Source of the DNA: Beroe ovata
Taxonomy: Eukaryota; Ctenophora; Nuda; Beroida; Beroidae
Length of the DNA stretch: 19,041 nt
Assembly (NCBI GenBank): GCA_946803715.1
Contig: CAMPET010000065.1
Location: 299,203-318,243 of the forward strand
Direction of reading: 5' to 3'
Shown: positions 1 to 7,824 of the stretch, in pieces
Numbering within the stretch: the stretch's first letter is position 1
Layout: each line of letters begins with the position of its first letter
Translations under genes and position numbers: made by a program
Notes under the pieces: generated by a model
What the model was told of the DNA's origin: nothing
Seen by the model: the letters and a program-made list of their open reading frames with translations, nothing else
The model's database searches: none

Positions 1-27
1 TGTGTGTGTGTGTGTGTGTGTGTGTGT
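1..27. repeat. (TG)n microsatellite
   Basis: About 13 uninterrupted TG dinucleotides at the left edge of the window. The array probably continues outside it. Confidence 0.95.
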
Positions 28-77
28 TTGTAACGATTAATAAAGAGGGCGTGGTTAGTCCGGGTTAACCTGGCAGC

Positions 78-1429
78 ATGAGCAATAATGAAGGGGACGG
101 AGTCCCCCGCATAGTAAAAGTATGTTCTACTTCTTGTTTTACTGGCTAAGTACTGAATACACAGCACTCACAGGTAGCTGTAGTGTTTACCTAATATCTA
201 TGTCCTATTTTGACAGGTTGATTTAGCGAAGATATTCTCGTTTGATGACGAGGAGGAGGGAATACCGCCCCCAGAGGTGGGTTCCGCCGAACTGCACCGA
301 ACGGCAGTGGCATGGCAGAGCAACCAGCAGTGCACTGCAGTGACATTGCAGTTGCAGTTAATTCCAGTGAATTGCTGCGTACTGGCTACTGCAGTGATAT
401 TTCATATTGCAGTGCTCAGCAGTGAAATTACTATGGAAATATCGCAATTATATTGGACATTGTAGTGTAATTACACTACATTAGCGAGTTTTCACCTGCA
501 CTAAAAACGATACTGTGAAAATTAAAATTCAATTTGAGTAATTATACACTTACAATGTACGAGCTATTATTAAATTCCGATCATTTCAGTTGACATTTCG
601 ACAGAAGCTCCACAATTTCCTGATGGATCCTCACTACTCCAAAGCTGCCATGGTTTGGGCATTCTGTGACATGTTGGCGATCGTGTTCTCCGTCATATTA
701 CTCGTCGCGGAGTCCGTGCCGACTGCCACCAAGTATTTCAACGACCAAACGTACGAGGTCTACTACCTTCTCTACGGACTCGAAATTCTGATCAACGGAT
801 TTTTCACACTGGATTTCACACTAAAACTGGTGTCGTGGCCAAAGCCATGGCTATTCCTGAAAAACGTTTTAAACGTATTGGACCTCCTAGCAATACTCCC
901 ATTCTATATCGAACTGGTGGCAATGTTCACGTCAGAGTCAGGCGCCGCGGGCGACAAATTCGTCGTCCTCCGGATATGCAGGACGAGCAGAGTAGTCCGG
1001 ATCTTCCGCTTTGTCCGTCACTCCAAGGAGTTGATTGTCGTCATGAAAGTGATTGCCGGAGCGGTACGAGAATTTGTCTTGCTATCCCTTCTCATCGCGA
1101 TATTTGTACTTCTGTTCGGTACGCTGATGTACTATGCTGAACTGGGCCAGGACTCTGGCTTCGACAGCATCCTCCTGGGTTGCTGGTGGAGTATTGTAAC
1201 TGTCACCACTGTGGGTTACGGGGACCTATCACCCACCTCGACCGTGGGCCGACTCATAGGCTCCGTGGCGGTGGTTCTCGGTATTGTCATTCTAGCTCTC
1301 CCCATGACTGTCATTGTTTCTAAATTCAATGAGTCGTACGGAGCAGAGAAGAGGAAAGCAGAGAAGAAGACACTGGCTAAGATCAGGGCAAGAGCTGGCT
1401 TATTGCCAGAGGAGGACGGAGAGGTGTGA
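78..1429 (+). CDS. Voltage-gated potassium channel (Kv type), exons 78-119, 217-276, 590-1429
   Basis: This is a six-helix potassium-channel alpha subunit of the plasma membrane. The large exon (590-1429, 279 codons plus stop) holds S1 to S6. S4 carries six arginines at three-residue spacing (RICRTSRVVRIFRFVR). The pore has the selectivity filter TVTTVGYGD, and S6 follows with ALPMTVIVSKF. A 60-base exon ending in an acidic stretch (FDDEEEG) joins it in phase 0. A further ATG-containing exon, 78-119, also joins in phase 0 (donor GTATGT at 120). If ATG 78 is the start, the protein is about 313 residues and lacks the cytoplasmic T1 tetramerisation domain. Otherwise 78-119 is an internal exon (a CAG acceptor lies at 74-76) and T1 lies off the left edge. 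The usual Kv PxP hinge in S6 reads PMT. The Kv family is certain; the subfamily and the true start are not. Confidence 0.9.
304..480. other. Kv intron with GCAGT-rich stretch and a 20-bp palindrome
   Basis: This lies in the 313-base intron 277-589. GCAGT occurs at least eight times between about 304 and 425. A perfect 20-base palindrome, TGTAGTGTAATTACACTACA, occupies 461-480. No function is assigned. Confidence 0.6.
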
Positions 1430-1503
1430 GGAGGAACAAAATCCAAATATCTAACAGTTCCTGCAAACGTCGTGAAATTGAAGTGAAGGAAGCAAACGAA
1501 CAA

Positions 1504-1504
<1 letters not shown>

Positions 1505-1542
<38 letters not shown>
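1505..1542. repeat. (CA)19 microsatellite
   Basis: Nineteen CA repeats lie 75 bases after the Kv stop codon, presumably in the 3' untranslated region, followed by an A8 run. An antisense reading frame of poly-Cys/Val across it is only a repeat shadow. Confidence 0.95.
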
Positions 1543-1546
<4 letters not shown>

Positions 1547-2054
1547 AAACACAGTATGTGCGTGAGGTGGATGATGACATCGGATCTTATTCGAATTCGA
1601 ATATCTGTACCACTACCAGAACCCATGTAAGGAGTAAGTACTCTTGGATCAAGGAGGAATGGTCAGATATAGAGATGGTCAGATATTAGTTTTTAGTGTG
1701 AATTTAACGTACATTTGTACTTTTTTAATGGTGAGAGCATTGTTTATGATGCAATCTGTCTGAATATAAAAGTTGCGTCGGTCATTGCAACCAACCTTTT
1801 ATTGTCCGACCACCTTTCACACTCTTGAAGTCGAACTAGAATGAGCATGATGATAAATCTCGAGATACAATCGACATCGTAAATTCATTTAAATTCCCTA
1901 ACCTATATTATAGCCATTACATGGGCTATAGGCGCGAGAGATACTTGTAAATAGCGACAGGATACGAAATTCATGATTTGATCATAAATCTTCAATTGGC
2001 AGTTTTTGTTGATACTGACGAATGACTCAAGCTATAAGTAACTCAAGCTATTTG

Positions 2055-2272
2055 TAAGGGAGCCGTCACATTGACATATGACGTCACCGCTCAGAGGGGG
2101 AGGGGATCCCAAATGATGACAAGGGAAGGAAGGTTGCTTTGAGTCAGAGTTTGATGACGTTATCAATTTTTTTTGGAATATTTCAAGAAAATTTTGGAAT
2201 ATATGATAATTTTTCCATCTCCAGTGAGATGGCAAAAAAGTGATGCAGACGCCATATGTGACAGCTCCCTAA
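2055..2272. mobile_element. Harbinger-like MITE with TAA target duplication
   Basis: A 212-base element (2058-2269) is bounded by terminal inverted repeats GGGAGCCGTCACAT and its near-exact complement ATGTGACAGCTCCC (one mismatch). It is flanked by TAA on both sides (2055-2057 and 2270-2272). A three-base TAA duplication with short inverted repeats and no coding capacity fits a PIF/Harbinger-type non-autonomous element. Inside, CATATGACGTC on the left resembles CATATGGCGTC on the inverted right arm. The structure is seen directly; the superfamily is inferred. Confidence 0.6.
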
Positions 2273-2451
2273 TTTATTCACCTGGCATGGGACGATCATG
2301 CTATCGCTATTTAATCACATTCACTACCGACCATACCCTGATAGTAATTCGGAACTTGGTGGCAAAGTTGTCCGTAGGTAACGACCAATGATATTGATAA
2401 ACTTGTCAGTTACCGTTCGCGTTCATTCTGCCGAGGTTTGGCATTGCCCAA

Positions 2452-2482
2452 GCCCCGACAAGTATTATAGGCCCCGACAAGT
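2452..2482 (+). repeat. Direct repeat GCCCCGACAAGT x2
   Basis: GCCCCGACAAGT occurs at 2452-2463 and again at 2471-2482, separated by ATTATAG. It abuts the left side of the hairpin element at 2481. Confidence 0.8.
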
Positions 2483-2542
2483 CTGGCGATGCTAGACCGC
2501 TGATGCAAGCCGCGAAGCGGCTTGCGTCAGCAAGGGTCTAGT
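2481..2542 (+). mobile_element. Helitron-like 3' terminus (hairpin plus CTAG|T)
   Basis: A strong hairpin has 14-base arms (2500-2513 and 2517-2530, one T-G pair) closing on a GAA loop. It is followed by a spacer and CTAG at 2538-2541, with T next. A subterminal hairpin about 11 bases before CTRR, inserted before T, is the textbook 3' end of a Helitron. An outer pair CTAGACC/GGTCTAG (2492-2498, 2535-2541) also closes the structure. The 50-base segment 2481-2530 is repeated exactly, inverted, at 3334-3383. No RepHel coding sequence is present, so any element would be non-autonomous. A different hairpin-ended repeat family is possible. Confidence 0.4.
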
Positions 2543-3130
2543 GAAAATGGTACGGCGGCGCGCCTCAGCCGCGCGCGCATACTTTCCTTTGGAAAGATTT
2601 GCTAGTAATAGGCGAACGTTGCTGGTTGAGTTCAGTTCAAATAGATAAGATGCGGGAAAATGTGTTACAGCTTCATAGCCATAGATTTGGTACCGAATGT
2701 TATAGAATCGTTCTAGTACTTACTACTTAGTTAATAGTAAAACAAGTTATCAAACACTGGATGGAGGGGGAAGCGGGACGCGACGGAAGAAAAGGGGAAT
2801 GAGGGGACGGTAGAAAAGAAGGGTGGGACAGATTTGAACAGAGGTAAGATGTTTATGGTATTATGGTGGAAGTCTACAAGCCGGGGGACCGGAGGAGAGA
2901 AGGTGGATGAGAATGGGGGAATAATTTGGATGAGGTGAAGACTAGATGTTGAANCAATGCTATTTTTTTGCAACTTTGAAAAAGGAGGGAAACGCCAAAC
3001 GAGATGCGCGGCGTTCCCTATCAGTAAAACAGTCATAACTCTTGGTCTATTGCTTTAATTTTAATAACTTTTAAACCATTATCATGTACAAAATTAGAGC
3101 TTCACAATGATATATAATATAAGGTAAGTT

Positions 3131-3286
3131 AGTGAGAAAAATTCTCACTGATTTCCAGGACGCGCGCCGCAAAAAATCTACATCCAAATTTTGGATGTAG
3201 ATTTTGCCATTTTCCATAGACCCTGTCTGAGAATAAGTTTGCGCCGCGCGCGCGCAAAACGAAATTCTCGACAGTGCAGGGTCTAT
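3131..3286. repeat. Cluster of three palindromic hairpins
   Basis: Three inverted repeats lie in a row. AGTGAGAA/TTCTCACT is at 3131-3149. A 33-base palindrome with 16-base arms and one central base is at 3173-3205 (core ATCTACATCCAAA). An imperfect foldback from ATAGACCCTG (3216) to its complement CAGGGTCTAT (ending 3286) encloses a (CG)n run. No coding sequence is supported here. Confidence 0.75.
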
Positions 3287-3333
3287 CATCGATCGACAAA
3301 ATTTAAATAACTTAAATTCGACAAGGCAATGGC

Positions 3334-3383
3334 CTGACGCAAGCCGCTTCGCGGCTTGCATCAGCGGTCTAGCATCGCCAGAC
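3334..3383 (-). repeat. Inverted second copy of the 50-bp hairpin repeat
   Basis: This is an exact reverse complement of 2481-2530, with the same hairpin (AAGCCGC/GCGGCTT). The trailing CTAG is absent here. The two copies enclose about 800 bases without a recognisable gene. Confidence 0.85.
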
Positions 3384-3547
3384 AATTTAAATTTAATCTT
3401 TAGTCGGTCAGGCAAACGCGCGCGAGGTATATCTGCCATCTGGCCTGGAACATACGTGCGCGCGCAGTATAAGTATTCGACAGATTTCAACGCGCGGACA
3501 ACATTTGCATTTAGTATAAGAATTTCTTTGTTCTTGTTAGATTTTAT

Positions 3548-3625
3548 CTGACCTCAGTTTCTCGCGCGCGGCGCGCGCTTTCATCAAAGGCCGATGAAGG
3601 CGCGCGCGCGCGAGAAACAGGTCAG
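3548..3625. repeat. CG-rich foldback
   Basis: Arms of about 33-38 bases run from CTGACCTCAGTTTCTCGCGC on the left to GCGAGAAACAGGTCAG on the right, with a loop near 3586-3592. The arms contain alternating CG runs that could adopt Z-DNA or a cruciform. The arms pair imperfectly in the CG tract. Confidence 0.7.
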
Positions 3626-3695
3626 GTAACATCTGACGAAGAATTTCTGAACATTTTCTGTAAACGAGACATCTTATAAAATCGACTTTGGTCAA

Positions 3696-3805
3696 GACAG
3701 AGTGGTTATGTGCCTAGCCTGGCGAACACGGTGGAGATCCTTGTTTCAATTCAAAATTCAATTCAAGGAATCGAAAACGTGGGGTTCCGTACAGACCACT
3801 CTGTC
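3696..3805. repeat. 110-bp foldback with GACAGAGTGGT termini
   Basis: GACAGAGTGGT at 3696-3706 is exactly complementary to ACCACTCTGTC at 3795-3805. No target-site duplication is evident. It is possibly a small MITE remnant. Confidence 0.5.
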
Positions 3806-4088
3806 ACAGAAGTTGATAGCCTAATCACATTGTATTATAAGTCATTGAGTAGGGTTATATAAACCATGCTTGATGACACCAATGTATTCTGCTCTTAGAT
3901 ATGGGAGCGGTCATTTTCTGGCAAGGTGTCATCATGCGAAAAACGTTAAAACTCCGTTATTATACCACAAAATATGTAAAGGAAGTAGGTATAACTCATT
4001 CAATAAAACAATAACCAATCACTTAATTCAAATCATCATTTTCGTTGATATTTAGCTACTTGAAAAGTAAAGAGTCAAATGAATAGAA

Positions 4089-4325
4089 CAAATACCATAT
4101 AAGAGAATGGTATTTGTGGCCTGTGGGGAAGGATCCCAAATTTTCAGACACTTTCAGCATCATATCTCATTGTTCAATGTTCATTGGTGAAATAAAAGTT
4201 TTCGCTGGTCAATCACCATCTGGTAGGTTACGCGAAAAGATTGGCCATCGAGAATCAAGGCAGATCCCTTAGTTTTCCAGAAATCAGTTTTGAGACTTGG
4301 GACCCTTCCTCAAGAATACCATTCC
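4089..4325. mobile_element. Possible MITE with GAATGGTATT termini
   Basis: GAATGGTATT and GGAAGGATCCCAA on the left (4105-4139) recur inverted on the right, as TTGGGACCCTTCC and AATACCATTC (4298-4324). An additional perfect 10-base hairpin, CAAATACCAT/ATGGTATTTG, straddles the left end (4089-4116). The inner sequence has no coding capacity. No convincing target duplication was found, so the class is unknown. Confidence 0.4.
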
Positions 4326-4514
4326 TTATTGTTAATTATAATAAACACATTATAGGTACCTATTATCATTCTAGGAAAAAGTCAAAGAATCAAACACAAA
4401 AAGAAGGGGTACCATAATTCACTTTGCATTCACTCCAAAAGAGCCAATTGTAGGGGTTAAATTGTATCAAAAGCGCCATGAATCGTTTTCGAAGTTCGAA
4501 GAAGAAGATAAATT

Positions 4515-5621
4515 CTAAATCTTTTGCCAGAGAGCTTCATGAACCTTCCTATTGAGAGATCGCATGATGTCTGCAGAGTCCAATGTACAAGTAATCTCCA
4601 TGACCGTATCTACCAGAAATGCTCTACTCATCCTGACATAGTCGACATTATCATACAATAGTTCATAATGCACACCATGTTCAATTGTTCAGGACTGCAG
4701 AAGGCAAAATATCACATCATTAGCAAATTTATAGTTCTCAAACCTTGACATAGCCTCAACACAGTAAAATGACAAATCTCTAAGGGACAGGACATCTTCT
4801 AATATTTGGTTAGCGTACTGATAGCTCAACTGCTGTAGACATATTTCGGTTAGATCACCACAGTTTAATTGTATTGAAAATTTCAATATCTGGCTGAACT
4901 TTTCGAAATCTAACATCTCAGCTACAACCGGTAGGATATGAAATGCGGTTTTACAAGATCTTTAACCCACTGTACATTGTAATGGTTGCAAATTTGTATT
5001 CTAACCTAATTTCTGTGATATTCACATCAAATTGACTGCTATAAAAGCTGTCAACAAACTTCCTAACCATGTTACAGCTATTCAAAAATTCGTTATCTAA
5101 CATTACCCCATGAGTTATCCCTGTCCCAGTCCAGTACCAGCTGGTCCCAGTCCAGTACCAGCTCTGCCAGTCAAGTACCAGCTGGTCCCGGTCCGGTACC
5201 AGCCGGTCCCGGTCCAGTACCAGCTGGTCCCAGTCCAGTACCAGCTGGTCCCAGTACCTGCCGGTCCCAGTCCAGAGCCAGCCGGTCCCAGTTCAATGCC
5301 AGCCGGTCCCAGTCCAGTACCAGCCGGTCCCAGTCCAGTACCAGCTGGTCCCGGTCCAGTACCAGCTGGTCCCGGTCCAGTACCAGCTGGTCCTGGTCCA
5401 GCACCAGCCGGTCCCGCACCTTCACATGTGAATATTTCGAATACATACGCATCACTCAATATAGTACTGTTGAATTCTATGACATCCCTTTGTTCAGGAA
5501 TACGATCAGGTCCCATCACAATATGGTATAATTCGCCCACTGTATCTCTCTCTGTGTTTCTCAGTGCCTCATGATCCAGCGTGTTCAAGAATTTGGCAAG
5601 CATTGAAGTGTCTCTCAGCAT
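4515..5621 (-). CDS. BTB-like protein, exons 5621-5420, 5096-4971, 4921-4515, with in-frame TGA
   Basis: The minus strand carries at least three exons. The first opens at ATG 5621, directly after an AACAG acceptor, and ends TGTGAAG|GTGCGG in phase 1. The second starts at 5096 in matching phase (D-NEFLNS). Its segment MVRKFVDSFYSSQFDVNITE, with the third exon's EMLDFEKFSQILKFS and LTEICLQQL, resembles the end of a BTB/POZ fold and the start of a BACK-like helical region. The donor of exon 2 is uncertain: GTGGGT after 4971 keeps the frame, while GTTAGA after 5003 would not. In exon 3 a TGA at 4689-4691 interrupts the frame, and 57 plausible codons continue in the same frame to TAG at 4515-4517. 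It may be a decaying gene, a readthrough case or a base error. The family call is weak. Confidence 0.5.
4689..4691 (-). other. In-frame TGA in last exon of BTB-like gene
   Basis: The codons before it read ...VIFCLLQS. Those after it read TIEHGVHYELLYDNVDYVRM and continue, well composed, for 57 codons. No GT donor lies just before the stop that would splice it out. Confidence 0.7.
5119..5418. repeat. 21-bp minisatellite (about 14 units) filling an intron
   Basis: Units of GGTCCCAGTCCAGTACCAGC(T/C) repeat about fourteen times with point changes and a few shortened units. The array makes up nearly all of the 323-base intron 5097-5419 of the minus-strand BTB-like gene. Because 21 is divisible by three, several frames stay open through it on both strands. 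These are best read as shadows. Confidence 0.85.
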
Positions 5622-5633
5622 CTGTTAGCTCAG

Positions 5634-5740
5634 CAGGTGGAGGAGTGGGAGGTGGGGGAGCGGGAGGCGGGGGAGNGGGGGAGTGGGAGGTGGGGGAGTG
5701 GGAGGCGGGGGAGTGGGAGGTTGGAGAGTGGGAAGCGGGG
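5634..5740. repeat. Purine-rich GGAGTGGGAGG minisatellite with an N
   Basis: About 15-base units GGGGGAGTGGGAGGT repeat on the plus strand; N lies at 5676. On the minus strand it is a C/T tract ending at the AACAG acceptor before 5621, so it doubles as a long polypyrimidine tract. A minus-strand proline-rich frame (PPTPP repeats) also runs through part of it and changes frame at the N. Coding use of that frame is not supported downstream. Confidence 0.75.
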
Positions 5741-5831
5741 CTGCTGTAGCAGGAGGGGGTGGAGCGTCATTGTGGCGGAGTATCCCTAGAATCTCCCTGA
5801 ATAAAATACCTACGTTATTCTTTTTTCATGT

Positions 5832-5837
5832 TTTATT
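5832..5837 (-). terminator. Poly(A) signal AATAAA for the cysteine-rich gene
   Basis: AATAAA on the minus strand lies about 195 bases past the stop codon at 6031. Confidence 0.5.
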
Positions 5838-6030
5838 TCAAAAGCCAAATTTATGATCATGTCAAGTATTTTTCATTGTTGTTACCGAAGTTGATTGCCC
5901 AATCACACATTATCAAGGGTTAGTCATGAAAACAAATAAATCGTCAGAATTTAGGTCAAACTAATGAAGATTTCACAACAAAAATTAGATTACAGAACTC
6001 CTACATCTTAAGACTGACGACCATGGATTT

Positions 6031-6531
6031 CTATTCATACTTGAGACAGTACTTTTTACACTTGAGCTTGGACTTGTTCTTCTTGACCACACATTTGCAG
6101 GGCCTTGGGCATCCTTTATGGTAGGCAGTTACACTTCCCTTGACTGCGTATCCCTTGACCCTATCAGAGTTCTCATAGAAACACATGGATTTACATGACA
6201 TCTTCGTGCATTTCCCCACTTTCCCATCTCCAACGCAAGTACACGTGTTGCAGCCGTCACTGAAGGACTCTCCAACGGCAGCAAAAGCCGTTGCCCCATT
6301 TCCTCCAACGTAGAGACAGCACTGCTCTTCTGAACAAGTGACTTCTCCAGATTCTTCACACACGCACGCCTTGCACCCGTAATCAAACCTCTCCCCCACT
6401 CTATAGGACTTCCTCGTGAATTGGGGATAGCATCGGGTTTCATGGGAAGGAGGGGTTGTTGTGCTGATGTAAGAAAGAGCATTCACCGGGGATGAGACCA
6501 GAGCTAAGCTCAGGATACAGAATTGTAACAT
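6031..6531 (-). CDS. Secreted protein with three six-cysteine (pacifastin/VWC-like) modules
   Basis: A single-exon frame of 166 residues begins with a signal peptide (MLQFCILSLALVSSPVNALS). Three modules of six cysteines each follow at residues 34-71, 72-113 and 117-162. They share the order C-(18 to 23)-C-x2/3-C-x-C-(7 to 10)-C-x3/4-C. Module 2 reads GCNTCTC...GKCTKMSC, which matches the core of the pacifastin-type serine-protease-inhibitor signature (CNxCxC, then CTxxxC). The longer first loop instead recalls von Willebrand type C repeats. The tail is lysine-rich (KKNKSKLKCKK). It is probably an extracellular inhibitor or matrix/growth-factor-binding protein. No membrane segment is present beyond the signal. 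ATG 6531 is chosen because the signal peptide begins there. Confidence 0.8.
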   Translation of the reverse strand: MLQFCILSLALVSSPVNALSYISTTTPPSHETRCYPQFTRKSYRVGERFDYGCKACVCEESGEVTCSEEQCCLYVGGNGATAFAAVGESFSDGCNTCTCVGDGKVGKCTKMSCKSMCFYENSDRVKGYAVKGSVTAYHKGCPRPCKCVVKKNKSKLKCKKYCLKYE

Positions 6532-7824
6532 AACTATTGCACCTGGGAATTGCCTTCATAACCAAATTACATATAGGTTAGTAACATCTGAACACAAAAT
6601 GGGCATGACTCTTGGAGTTTTATCTAAAGTATGACCTTGGACAAGCTTGGAGTATTAGAAAATTGATGCAAATGAATGAAGAAGTATTGAAGACCTTAAA
6701 ATTAAAGTTATAGAAATATAGAAGAATGGTATAACTTGAATCTTTCCGTCACTCAACCAATCCTGTGTCATGACTACAAACACTAGTACCCCAAGGCCTG
6801 TGAAAGTTATAAAGCCGTGTCCGATCAGAAAGACGTGACCTTAGTATAGCCCCACTTTCACATGAGGTGTGGGTAATCTGAATCTTTGCCACACTTAAAT
6901 ATTATGTTTCATTACTGGCAATAAACACAATAGCAATAGCAATTAGGTAGATGCGTAGACAAAGCAATAGTGGAATTGTTAGGATTTACAGCAAACAAAA
7001 TTACAAAGCTATAGGGCTAGGGTTATAAATTAGGCTAGAGTTAAACTGAGCGTGGAGATGACTGATGAGGTCAAGGACTTAGGATTCACATTAGGGGTAA
7101 GCCATTTACACATAAAAAATGATAGGGCTACCCTTTTATATGGTAGCATTTAGAATTATGTTTGCTTCATCTCACCTGGACTATTCAGCTAGTACCTGTA
7201 GGCAAGGGGCATGAAGAACGGAGTATAACGAAAAAGACACACAATTCAGTGTGTATCAGATACATGAATGACCAAATTATAACAAAAAAGGTTGAATCCA
7301 CATTCCTGATCACACAGTTACACATCATACAGTGCAAAACAAAAACATTATGCAAAATCCGACCATCATTGCACACGCATTAAACTGCACATGCAACTCC
7401 TCTCTTCCTTATCACTAATCAAAACAGCACAATAAGAAATAAGCTCTTCTCAGCCTACAGGCTACTACTTTTCCATGTATATAGTAACACGGCAAAAATG
7501 CACACAGTGACAAAGATAGGTGATGGGTACAAACAGAATTTGTGAGCTTATAATATAGATGGTAATACCTAATCCTTGCATCAGATTATTTTTGTCATAA
7601 TTTGAAAAGCATATTGTGGTTAATGGCTATAGAATTAAATCAGAATTAGGTATGAATGGACTGATATCTGAGAAACTACATGACCTCATTCATAAAGAAG
7701 GTATTTCAAGTCATGATGTAATGCTACTACTTATGTCATACGGTGGCTTGCTTATCTAAGATCTTCTATGATCTTAAAGAAATAAAACATGAATTTACAA
7801 TAAATTGGTTTCATTGCATTTCAG
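6532..7824. other. Gene-poor stretch, nothing recognised
   Basis: About 1.3 kb of AT-rich sequence without a convincing exon or repeat. The first exon(s) and promoter of the coiled-coil gene that follows should lie here, because exon 7825 is entered mid-codon, but I could not identify them. Confidence 0.5.

Noticed and set aside
1216-1626. Antisense frame across the Kv pore exon and the CA repeat
   Set aside because: Shadow of the Kv coding frame plus poly-Cys/Val from the microsatellite.
3071-3490. 139-residue minus-strand frame
   Set aside because: Runs through hairpins, the inverted 50-bp repeat and CG tracts; no domain or codon pattern.
3868-3935. Possible C/D snoRNA suggested by TGATGA and a short inverted repeat
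   Set aside because: No correctly placed D box pair or guide region could be seen.
5110-5574. A plus-strand protein of GPSPVPA repeats
   Set aside because: Frames are open because the minisatellite unit is 21 bases. The flanks do not look coding on the plus strand.
7011-7024. Telomere-like TAGGGCTAGGGTTA
   Set aside because: Less than two full units; chance likely in AT-rich sequence.
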